Assembly: GCA_023974075.1 (NCBI GenBank)
Contig: CM043801.1
Span: forward strand, 21,383,236 to 21,447,235
Reading direction: 5' to 3'
Length of the DNA stretch: 64,000 nt
Source of the DNA: Chaenocephalus aceratus
Taxonomy: Eukaryota; Chordata; Actinopteri; Perciformes; Channichthyidae
The notes beneath the pieces were generated by a model. It saw nothing but the letters and a program-made list of their open reading frames with translations, did not search any database and was not told the origin of the DNA. Positions within the stretch are counted from its first letter, which is position 1; each line of letters starts with the position of its first letter. This document shows positions 44,281 through 54,805 of this stretch, in pieces. The translations under genes were made by a program, and so were the position numbers.

Positions 44281-44523
44281 TAAAACCCGGAAGTAAGCTG
44301 CGCTCGGGTTCCCTCGACACAAAAGCAATGGGATTTCTCCATAGGGTTTTGGAAAATAGCTCGAAATAAGGACTGTGGCAAACGAACCTGTTAGATAAAT
44401 GCACGTTTTGTTCAGCCGGATAATATCCACATGTCTACCCTACTTTTATTATTTTCGAATCATAAATCTAATCGATTTATGATCTAATGAATTGTTATTG
44501 TCATGATTAGCATACATTCGTTC
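44281..44523 (+). repeat. Fish repeat upstream of the interrupted exon
   Basis: Contains ACCCGGAAGTAAGCTGCGCT and ATGGGATTTCTCCATAGGGT, phrases I recall from a common fish MITE. It runs directly into the start codon of the exon described at 44524, so it may be the 5' region of the element that encoded that exon. Confidence 0.5.
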
Positions 44524-44538
44524 ATGATGGCTCATGTC

Positions 44539-45520
44539 TATGAAGGTAGATATGGTGCAAAATGCGAGAGCGTGAAAACCTGATGTGAGCACTTGCAGAA
44601 AAAAAATCTTTTGTGTGCATACATTTACACTTGTATAAAATATCCACGTAACTGTGAACCAGATGTACACTTGTATAAAATATCCACGTAACTGTGAATC
44701 AAATTTACACTTGTAAAAAATATCCACGTAACTGTGAACCAAATTTGAAGTCACAGAAGAAAAAAAAATGTTTTGTAGCTTGTAGGAAAAAAATGAACTT
44801 GGAGATGAAATGTTCACTTGCAGAAAAATACACATTTTTAAAATATATTTTCCATTACAACTGCAACTTTATTTATTACAACCTCTCAAATCAGTCATTA
44901 CAACTTGACGAATCTGCTCTGTGGCAGTATAAATCGACGAATCTGCGGTCTTGACTTTTGCTACACTTCTTGCGATAAATGTGTCGCAAAAGTAATTTTC
45001 ACCTGTAGATGTGGGGGGAGGGAGGGGGGTTGGAGCGAAGGGGCGGAGCTATCAGAACAACGAGGCTTGGGTCAGTCACACAGTCACAGTCAGGTCGAAC
45101 CGGATGACAGCGGGGCTAACTGTTCGTGTTGCTACTAGTCCGCTGACATGGCGCGTCAATCAACGGTAAGTTTCGCCCATTACTTGCCCAGTATTACTTT
45201 GAATATTATTATTGTGATTGAGGATTAAATCCGCTTTGAAGACCACCGTTTTATATCGTGCAGTTTAGCGGCAAAATAACGTCAGTCAGCCAGCTAACGC
45301 TAGCTTTGTTGAGTTTATGCTAGCTAAACAATTAGTGGTTGTAGTCTATACAGCAGTAATTCATATATTAGCCTACTGCTTTGGCACTAACGGTTGATAA
45401 GCGTTTATGAAAATAAAACCAATTGAACTGTACTGAAATAATGACAAGTTTTATAATTGTCTTGGGCTCCTGCTGTGTTTTTAAAGCCTTTGTAAATTAT
45501 CCATGCTATTTTCTATTTAG
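44539..45520 (+). repeat. Left arm of family-2 element, with first-exon-like signal
   Basis: In order outward-in: terminal 80 bp, three tandem units of about 45 bp (ACTTGTATAAAATATCCACG, 44628-44740), AT-rich sequence, then a GC-rich block (GGGGCGGAGC at about 45040) followed by ATGGCGCGTCAATCAACG at 45148-45165 and a consensus donor GTAAGT. This looks like a promoter with a short coding first exon directed into the core. Confidence 0.75.
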
Positions 45521-47744
45521 CTAACGTCGAAGTAGTGTATGTGAAATCAACCTCACAATAAGATGTGTGTATATTACAATTATTAATGTCATATTTCAAG
45601 ATGATGACTTAGATATTACAATATGGTTGGTTGAGCTGGAGTTCATTATCGAGCTTACACGTTAACGTCACAGTCATCTGAAGAACGAACCCAAACCTTG
45701 TTGTTTTTATTAATTGTATTACAAATTGATATCAAATAAACAGTAAGCATTGGTAACACAACTTCCAAAGTTACAGTAAAATAAAAAGGACCCTGACTCT
45801 ACACAATCCAACATGTTCAACAGAAGAGAATCAGTTATATTGTTTGTACACATGGTACTTTACATATATATCTGTTTGTTTAAGGTGTCCAGGTGATGCA
45901 GACAGGCTGGACCAGAGAGTGAGACAGAACTGGACTCCTCACAGCAGTGAACTTCAGCTCAGGTACTAAGACTCTTTTGTCATACTGTACAAAGAATCAA
46001 GAAAGATATTGGTTTAAATGAATGAAGTATTGACTTGAATACACTGATATACATTCCATTAAACAATACTAAATACTAGATCACTTACACATCAGTTAAG
46101 TTGAGGGTTTTTTCCATGCAAAAAGTTACATTTAGATATTTAGCAATATGACTTTGTCAGCTTTCTAATTTAATGTATTGAAGGCAAAGATATTTAACAC
46201 ATAGTGAGAACTGCTACTATTTATCTCTCAATATTGTCTGTAAAAAACATGGTAAAAGTTATTCTTTCAGTGAGACAACAGAGCAAGCTTCTACTGTTGC
46301 ACTACGTTTTGATAACAGTTCAATATTATTTTGATAATAACATATATTTCAATGTTGATGAATTTCATACTGTTCATTCATAATCTGATTACAATTAAAA
46401 AATAATGATATCAACAGCCCCTAAACACACAAACACACCTCTTTCATAAATAACACACTTGTTCTGCAATAATGTTTTATGTTTCCTGTAATTTTTGTTA
46501 GGAAAGGACATGCCTGAAAGACACGACATATTCTCCTTCTCTGAGGGTCAAGAAGAACATCCAAGAGGAACATTAAAAGCTGATGTTATGAGATTTTAAG
46601 ACCAGTACAAGACATTCACTAAGAAACTACTTTTATTGTGAAAACAAAGATCTGCACACCGAATATTTTTGTAGTCTATCCGGACCATCATTTGTTTGTG
46701 ACGCTGCCTGCACCTCAGAGAAGGGGTGGTTATAGTCAGGCTTATAAAGTGTGGCGAAAAACATAGTCAGCTGATCGAATGCACCTATTTCCACATCTAC
46801 ACTCCATCAGCTGATTATTTCTATTTGCCTCACTTTATGAGCTTCACATCACCTGTGCCTTGTACCGCAGAGTTTGCACCGTCACAAATAAATGGGGCCA
46901 ATCTTCAGTCAGATGTGAATGTGTAATCTAACATTTTCAGTAAGAATAATGGACGAAAGGAATGCAAATACAAATACAATTTATTGAAATGTGAACCAAA
47001 AGTTAATCAAATGTTTTAAATAAAAAGCACATATGGACAGAAGGTGTAAACCTATTAAATGTATAAGTAAACACATTTAGTCAAATAACGTGACAGACTA
47101 GGCCTGTGCAGTTGGTATCAGCTATACCCAGCATGGGCTCCTCCATCAGGCCTGGTCCTCCTCGCTGAGGAAAGACCCTCAGTCCTCTCCAAACCAACAG
47201 ACAGGATGTCCATCACACGGAGGTTTCTCCCTGAAGTCTCTGCAGCCCTCTCGACACCACGCTGTCTCAATCCGTCCACACTGAATATGAGAGGGGAAAA
47301 ATGAAAATAATAAATGCTTTAGACAATAAGAAATATAAAGTTGACTGTTGAGTTGCTCAGTTTTTTTAGATTGTCAATACTATTAATGTATAACTAATAT
47401 CTCAGGTTAAGAGGCACCTTCAAATAAAGATTGGTCTTTAAATACATGTTGTCTTTTGAATTGTTTGTCTAAAGTCAAGGATCTAGAACTGGTACTTAGT
47501 TTTAATGATACAGTCTGGTTATTATGCTGTTTGGAGGAGGCATCGGTAAGAGCACTAACTAGCTGTACACATGTAACACATGTACCTTAGCTTGACTTAA
47601 ATGTATTAAACGTATAGTTCAGTGATGGCAAAATATAAATAACTAATGTCATGCAAACATATTAATATTTGCTTGATTCCAGAGTTGAATTTAGCACAAT
47701 TGCATACAAACGTTAAGGGATTTTAAGATTCTGAAGTCTTCGTT
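45521..47744. repeat. Family-2 core module, copy B
   Basis: The plus strand shows an acceptor-like polypyrimidine/AG and a possible exon (about 45890-45960, donor CAG|GTACTA). A second possible exon starts after TTTTTGTTAG at about 46501, with AATAAA at 46887-46892. The minus strand shows an acceptor at 47281 (CATATTCAG), an exon running to 47179 and beyond, and AATAAA at 46980-46985. The two putative 3' ends converge within about 100 bp. This is what a pair of convergent spliced transcripts would look like; no protein is conserved on the plus strand. Confidence 0.55.
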
Positions 47745-48117
47745 CTAAATAGAAAATAGCATGGATAATTTACAAAGGCTTTAAAAACACAGCAGGAACC
47801 CAAGACAATTATAAAACTTGTCATTATTTCAGTACAGTTCAATTGGTTTTATTTTCATAAACGCTTATCAACCGTTAGTGCCAAAGCAGTAGGCTAATAT
47901 ATGAATTACTGCTGTATAGACTACAACCACTAATTGTTTAGCTAGCATAAACTCAACAAAGCTAGCGTTAGCTGGCTGACTGACGTTATTTCGCCGCTAA
48001 ACTGCACGATATAAAACGGTGGTCTTCAAAGCGGATTTAATCCTCAATCACAATAATAATATTCAAAGTAATACTGGGCAAGTAATGGGCGAAACTTACC
48101 GTTGATTGACGCGCCAT
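47179..48117 (-). other. Possible 39-residue Cys-rich spliced ORF, minus strand
   Basis: The minus-strand first exon ATGGCGCGTCAATCAACG (48117-48100) followed by GTAAGT, joined to the exon at 47280-47179, gives 39 codons ending in TGA with six Cys, including AWCREGCRDFREKPPC. Copy A keeps the second-exon frame open (10066 to about 9965) with changes such as Arg to Pro and Phe to Cys, but its first exon is different. No known family. It may be chance. Confidence 0.25.
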
Positions 48118-48703
48118 GTCAGCGGACTGGTAGCGACACGAACCGTTAGCCCCGCAGTCTCCAGTCACCCAAGCCTCGTTGTTCTGATAGCTCCGCCCCT
48201 TCGCTCCAACCCCCCTCCCTCCCCCCACATCTACAGGTGAAAATTACTTTTGCGACACATTTATCGCAAGAAGTGTAGCAAAAGTCAAGACCGCAGATTC
48301 GTCGATTTATACTGCCACAGAGCAGATTCGTCAAGTTGTAATGACTGATTTGAGAGGTTGTAATAAATAAAGTTGCAGTTGTAATGGAAAATATATTTTA
48401 AAAATGTGTATTTTTCTGCAAGTGAACATTTCATCTCCAAGTTCATTTTTTTTCTACAAGCTACAAAACATTTTTTTTTCTTCTGTGACTTCAAATTTGG
48501 TTCAGAGTTACGTGGATATTTTTTACAAGTGTACATTTGGTTCACAGTTACGTGGATATTTTATACAAGTGTACATCTGGTTCACAGTTATGTGGATATT
48601 TTATACAAGTGTAAATGTATGCACACAAACTCAGATTTTCTTTCTGCAAGTGCTCACATCAGGTTTTCACGCTCTCGCATTTTGCACCATATCTACCTTC
48701 ATA
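47745..48703 (-). repeat. Right arm of family-2 element
   Basis: Inverted copy of 44539-45520, with the same three tandem units (about 48500-48620) and the same first-exon-like signal on the minus strand (48117-48100). Confidence 0.9.
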
Positions 48704-48875
48704 CATGTCAGTGATAGTGATGACATCTTTGCGAAATTATTATCTGACTCGTTTTCAAGATTGAGTTCCAATGATAAATTGGAGTGGCAAGGGATCAGCT
48801 GCATGACCCCGCCATCAAGTACTTCATCCAAAAGGACAGGAGGATGGACTTTGTGTTTGAGTGATTTGATCATCA

Positions 48876-49793
48876 AAGGTAGGCCTAAGTCATTTTCAAT
48901 GTGGGCCGCCGTGCAGACTTAATTCATTTGTAATTGTTACTTGCCTGTGGGTGCCTTGTCATGATAGGTGTTTATATAAATGGTGTTGTTTTGTGTGGTA
49001 GAGGGTCGCTATCATTGATGCGTTTTGCACCCCGGGCCGCTTTTTTGATATTCCGCTGAAGTGTACGCTTTGACCATAGACTTAAAGGCGGTGACGTAAT
49101 AACTCTTCTTTTTTTCGAGGGAAGGGGTGCGGGCGTCAGAGGGCCTAGGTATAAAAGTCACGGCTCGCCACTGTTTACAAGTAAGGTCTTCTATTGTGCA
49201 ACATGGATTTGGTCTGGATACCTGTTGACAAAGTGATAAAACCATGTAAACAAAGACTATTTACCCACAATCACAACATAATTTGAAATAATAAGCTTGG
49301 ACTAAGGTGGAACTTAGCCAACATTATTATCATCCCCACTGTTTTAACATTCCTCAGCTTATTCTCTGTAAGTGGTGAAATATACATTTTTAATGAAGCT
49401 ACACTTTTTGACCACCGTCTGGGGTTTTATCATAAGTGAAGAGTTGAAAAACAAATCCATGAACATGTTTCCATTCACCTCACAGTGGTAGGTCATCAAA
49501 TGAAGCTAGCAAGCTCTTAGAATTTCCTATCAAGTTATGTTTCTAATGACCCTCAAGCTCAGCATGCGGTTATTCTGCAAATACCATATCTTTTTTTTAC
49601 TATCCCTTCTTTGAGTCTGTTACACCGACTCCATATCATGTGATCAAACAAAGAACTCCACATTCACTTGGTGTCATAAATCATTAAATATTTAAAAATA
49701 GCAATTAGTTAGTGTTGATAAATGTTTAATGAATGTATCAATAAATTAGGATAGAGTACTCCTTGGAGGACAAAATAATGGAATTCAAAATTG

Positions 49794-49794
<1 letters not shown>
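48876..49794. other. Unclassified, includes a TATA-like stretch
   Basis: A GC-richer block at 49080-49180 contains GGTATAAAAG at about 49147. A minus-strand open frame overlaps it without recognisable motifs. No transcript can be supported. Confidence 0.35.
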
Positions 49795-49836
<42 letters not shown>

Positions 49837-49883
49837 TGCGCGTGCGCGTGCGTGTGCGTGTGTGTGCGTGTGTGTGTGTGTGT
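49795..49883. repeat. (TG)n microsatellite with GCGTGC interruptions
   Basis: About 89 bp of TG/GC-TG repeat. Confidence 0.95.
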
Positions 49884-51830
49884 TAGGACTAACAATTCAT
49901 TATGATATACTGTTTTTATGCTAATAATACTCCTTTTGGGGTCTCTATATATATTAGTGCATAACAATGGATTACTCCCCAGATGGATATATTGAGTTGG
50001 ATCTGGTCTTCTTGACTTTCTACAAGGTACAGTATGTTTTGACTGGTATGGTATAATCTGTACAGTTGAAAACATCTCTGTCACAGCTAATTATTTTCAT
50101 GTTTTGCTAAGTCTGTGAAAATGTCACACTAATTTGTACTGTAGCATAAACATACCTGTTTAACAGAGAGATGGTTCCATTTTCTTCTTCTTTGTATTGC
50201 CAGCTTTGGTTGCTACAGTACATGTGAAATATAATATTTTAGACCCAAATTGCCAATTATGGTAGAAAATGTATACTCTTAGGTGTCATTAAGTGTTTTC
50301 ACAAGGCTACAGTACTAAATGACAATGACTCACATGGCTGCTTTCATGAAAGGGCTCTGTCTTCTTATTTTAGGTTTGTTGGGTATCTGCCAACAAAGAA
50401 TAGGTGTGGAATAACATTGTTTAAGGAAGAAGGAATTTACATATAAATTGGGAAGTGGAAGAGGTAACAAAGAAGGGTATGGATGTAGATACGGAGGGAG
50501 GTTCTGGCAATACAAGGTTGTTGTGCAATGAGCGAGGCTGGCATGTGTGATCAACGCATGTTTGCAGAAATGTTTTGGTGGCTAAAATCTCCATAATGTA
50601 GCTGCCGGGCCTCCTGGATCCCCATAACAGTCTCTGTATGCTTCTCCAGGGAGTGAACGAGAATAAATAACATAGGTACAGATTATAACAGATCTTTTGA
50701 TATGTCTTCTCCCTAAACCCTTGGAGATTAACAAGGTTGCCTGTCTTTGATGCATGCATCACTGCAATTTATGCATTATGGCGTTTTGTCGGAGAGACTT
50801 TGTCTCAAATTGCATTTTGTCAGTCTCTGTTGACCAAAGCTGTTGATTAAAGCATTGTCGTATGCATTTCCAACCATCTCACTTTGTATTCCCCAAGCCT
50901 CGTAGATCACAATCAGCTTACCTGCACAGGGTTCCCATACTGACAGCATCCGGGGGGAAGTTTTACCAAAGGTTTGGATCTGATTTCTTATCTGATTGAC
51001 ATTTTAATGTGACCCACTCTCTTACTGTTAACAGTTGAGCATTTTCAGAATAGACTGAAAAAAGAAAATAATGCCATGTTGACAACATAAATGAATTATT
51101 CTGTCACAGTGTCACCTTTGTTTTATTACAGGGTTGAATCTATCCAAATACACATCCTTCTGCTTTCAACCCAGGAGTGAAACCATAAACAGAGACATTA
51201 ATCAAATATGAACAGATAATGCACACTAAACAGATATGAGGGCACTGAAATGTACTTCGGGTTATGTTGTTATGACTCATTGTTACTGTACGTCTAGACT
51301 CTAAAAAGTGTCGATACACACAGAAGCAGCACCAGAGGCACCCAGTGCCTTTCCCTTAACAACATTGAAAATGAAAACTTATTTTCTTATTATAATTAGT
51401 TATAGTTAATACTTGTCCAAGGAGGAAGTAAGGTACACAAATGTTACAACAAAAAAGGCACAATATACATTTTCTTCTGCCAATACTTCTTCAGGCGACA
51501 AGCTAACCAATAAGTTCATATTTTCGGTTTTTAAAAAATAATTGTGTAAGCTGTAGTTTATGCACATCTAAGGGTAACAAGTGGAAAAGATAAATAGATG
51601 AGTAAAGATGGCTGATTTCATTTCCCTTATATCTGTCAAAACTAATCGAGAGCACTATTCTTTAAACATTTTAAAAAACGGTTCTGTCCCTTTAAATGTA
51701 TATATTGTTTAATATTTTTTTAAACAACTACTAATACTGTTGAACCTGATGAAATTGAATTTCGGAGAAAACAGAAAGAGTATATGTTTGACAGGTGTGC
51801 TAGTTTAGCTTGTCAGTAGACAAGATCTGG
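49884..51830. other. No feature recognised
   Basis: Moderately AT-rich, non-repetitive in this window. No exon or element end seen. Confidence 0.5.
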
Positions 51831-51837
51831 TAATATA

Positions 51838-52355
51838 CAACCCAGTCTCACGGCATTTCGTGTTCACCAACACGATTTTTAATCTATTGATTCGTGTTCA
51901 CCAACACGATTTGCCCCTTTTTTTCGTGTTGCACAGCACGATTTTAAAAGCAATGTATTTCTACTGGTAACGTGTTTCGTGCCTGCAGGCTGCAGCACGT
52001 CTTTTTCTCCGGTCGGGTCGTGGAAGACCGGAAGCTGTGTGGTTGATAAAAACATGTTCTTACTCAATATCAAGCCACAATTATTGCTTTTATTTTAAAT
52101 CGTATAATTTCGGACTTTTGTTGCCGTCTGTGAGGAAAATAAATGGGGCTCAGAGCCTCAGGATACTGAAATCTGTATTTTTAAATATTTTTTTCCTTCT
52201 AATTTCTTATTCTTTTCAAAATAACAAACTGTTATTTACTCACCAATAACACACAATTATCCTTGCTTTTATTTATTGGTTTAATTCCATAATCTCGGGC
52301 TTTTTTGGTGTCCGTCAGGAACTGAATTTCAAAATAAAAATAACCGGAAACAGAC
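51838..52355 (+). repeat. Left arm of the family-1 element, three terminal mini-hairpins
   Basis: Within the first 110 bp lie TCGTGTTCACCAACACGA twice and TCGTGTTGCACAGCACGA once, each a small stem-loop. The arm also contains TCCGGTCGGGTCGTGGAAGA and TATCCTTGCTTTTATTTATT. The arm sequence is unlike those of the other family-1 copies beyond the first 14 bp. Confidence 0.88.
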
Positions 52356-54279
52356 ATAGGCCTATAAGGGACATTTCGAGCATCATTGCGATTGTCAACA
52401 TTTCTGAGTTTAGGATGGCCGAAGACACTACACTACCCATAATCCCCAGCTATCGTTTAGGACTACAGTTCCCCTTCAAACAGCTGTGTGAAATGGAACG
52501 AAACCACGCCAGACTATCCAAAACTGGAATCGAACATCCCCCCAGAACTACACATGCTGGCTATTGTGTTTCGCAAAATGTTCTATGGGACATCTCTACT
52601 GAACGTTTTCGTTTTTCCCACAATTAGAAGTTGCCATTATTAAACACATTGGTGTTATCAAATGTAAAACATATAATTAATAAATGGGTGAAAATCACTT
52701 GTGTCCATAATGCGCAGCATTATATTAATGCCGTATACCCACATGACAGCTCATTGCTACTTTGTAATTCTACTCCACTACAATTCAGAGGTTAACCTGG
52801 TATTTTTACTCCACTGCATTTATTTAAGTTACTTTGCAGATTCTGATTAATGATGTGAAATATAAACAACCCTTAAATCAGACTTTAGTTACACCTGAGT
52901 AAAATTCAGGTAAGGTGATTGTCAAGTGCCAACAATCAGGAGAGATATTTGATAGTTGGTGCTTGAGAAGACTAAACATGTATCTGCAATTGACATGAAT
53001 GGAAACAAGTAATAAAGTATATTCATTACTCGTTATTCTCTACTAATAGTTAATTAAAGACTGTATATTATGGCTATTGTGCACATCCCTTTCAAGATTT
53101 TCAAAGGTTTATTGACATATCATACACAACTACGGTGTAGTTAGGCAATGAATGAAAAACTTGGGTCACAGGTTCCTCAACAGTGCATTACAAGACATCT
53201 ATCAATATGTGTGTACCTCCACCATTAAACTGTCATATTCTCCACATTTCTTATTCTATCTAAATACATAAGAGTATAATTAATGTGTATAATATCAGTT
53301 AAAATAAGTGCTTCAACATAGTTAACATTGCAGGAAAGCAATATATTAGACGTTAATTACTTTGTCAGGCTTAATATTTAATATTTAATGTTTAAATAAA
53401 GGTTAATCCGTTTTTCTGTTTTGCACCTCCTCCTATTAATATCTGTGTACATCCTGCACTAAACTGTGTTATTGTAGAGATCACTTATAGTATCTTCTTG
53501 ATTTTTTATATTCTATATTTCTATATTTATACTTTCCCCTATGAAAGTATGTACTCTTAATATTTTTTTAATCAAATATAACACATAAAAACAATAATTC
53601 AATAACGTGCTTTAACCACTAGGAGGTGCACACAAGGTACACACAGCCATAATAACTATTAGTGTGTATGTACAACATCTGAAGATGTATAGTTTTATGC
53701 ATGCTTTCACATCATTTTACAGCATATTGCTATACTATTTCAGACTCAGTATTTACATTCTTACATTCAAAGAAAATCAGTAATATCTTTAAAAACTACA
53801 GTCCTTTTCTATCAGCTGTGCACCGTTATGGTGTAAATATAACCTATCTATGAATTAGATCAAATGTAAAAGTCAGCCGAATTAGTGTTGATACTGCAAG
53901 GAGACGTATTGTGTGAAGAGAAATTGAAGATGTTGTTTAATTGTTGATATATTTATGATCCACGTCAAGTATTCAGTTTCGGCGCCATTTCTTCCAGTTT
54001 TTCCAAAGGTCTTCTCATCAGGGCTCTCTAAATAAAGAACTACGGCAGATCTGTAATATGTAATGCAGCCGAACCGTGTATTACAATGCCGTTATGTGAT
54101 GACTTTCAAAGAGAAAAGCAAGAACACTCGGAATTAAGTATTATTTTATACTTTTAAAATGTTTTCCGAATTTCATATAATATAAACACCAAATCCCAGC
54201 ATGCATTGCGGCTAACACATCCAATCAGCGAGCTTAAAACCATAGCTGAGGATCTTGGGTAATCGCTCGAAATGCCTAC

Positions 54280-54798
54280 GTCTGTTTCCGGTTATATTTA
54301 TTTTGAAATTCAGTTCCTGACGGACGCCAAAAAAGCCCGAGATTATGGAATTAAACCAATAAATAAAAGCAAGGATAATTGTGTGTGATTGGTGAGTAAA
54401 TAACAGTGTGTTATTTTGAAAAGAATAACAAATTAGAAGGAAAAAAAGATTTAAAAAATACAGATTTCAGTATCCTGAGGCTCTGAGCCCCATTTATTTT
54501 CCTCACAGACGACAATAAAAGTCCGAAATTATACGATTTAAAATAAAAGCAATAACTGTGGCTTGATATTGAGTAAGAACATGTTTTTATGAACCACACA
54601 GCTTCCGGTCTTCCACGACCCGACCGGAGAAAAAGACGTGCTGCAGCCTGCAGGCACGAAACACATTACCAGTAGAAATACATTGCTTTTAAAATCGTGC
54701 TGTGCAACACGAAAAAAAGGGGCAAATCGTGTTGGTGAACACGAATCAATAGATTAAAAATCGTGTTGGTGAACACGAAATGCCGTGAGACTGGGTTG
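54280..54798 (-). repeat. Right arm of the family-1 element
   Basis: Inverted copy of 51838-52355, including all three mini-hairpins. Confidence 0.9.
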
Positions 54799-54805
54799 TA
54801 ATATA

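Larger units (their letters stand above)
44539..48703. mobile_element. Family-2 palindromic element, 1-kb inverted arms, 6-bp TSD
   Basis: The ends are TATGAAGGTAGATATGGTGC and its exact complement. CATGTC occurs at 44533-44538 and 48704-48709, a 6-bp TSD. The arms are 44539-45520 and 47745-48703, nearly identical by eye; the core 45521-47744 is shared with 8403-10524. There is no transposase frame. A 6-bp TSD rules out TA, TTAA, 3-bp and 8-bp superfamilies in their usual form. Candidates with 6-7 bp duplications (such as IS3EU or Dada) are possible but not shown. Confidence 0.85.
44524..48875 (+). pseudogene. Coding exon split after its fifth codon by the family-2 element
   Basis: 44524-44538 reads Met-Met-Ala-His-Val. 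After the inserted element, the TSD copy CATGTC (His-Val, 48704-48709) continues in the same frame from 48710: SDSDDIFAKLLSDSFSRL, then KLEWQGISCMTPPSS and GWTLCLSDLIIK, to a donor AAG|GTAGGC at about 48875. Removing the element and one TSD gives one uninterrupted exon of about 60 codons with a start codon and a splice donor. I do not recognise the protein. The acidic Ser/Asp-rich start is common among transposase N-termini, and the upstream repeat also suggests a transposon gene, but a host gene cannot be excluded. Confidence 0.6.
51838..54798. mobile_element. Palindromic family-1 element, uninterrupted, 7-bp TSD
   Basis: The ends are CAACCCAGTCTCACGGCATT and its exact complement. TAATATA occurs at 51831-51837 and 54799-54805, a 7-bp TSD. 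The arms are 51838-52355 and 54280-54798, close to identical by eye. The core (52356-54279) is shared in pieces with 6189-7402, 15243-15999 and 28573-30342. No transposase. This is the cleanest copy and defines the family at 2961 bp. Confidence 0.88.

Noticed and set aside
49147..49156. TATA-like GGTATAAAAG as a host promoter
   Set aside because: No downstream coding exon can be supported, and the surrounding block looks repetitive.
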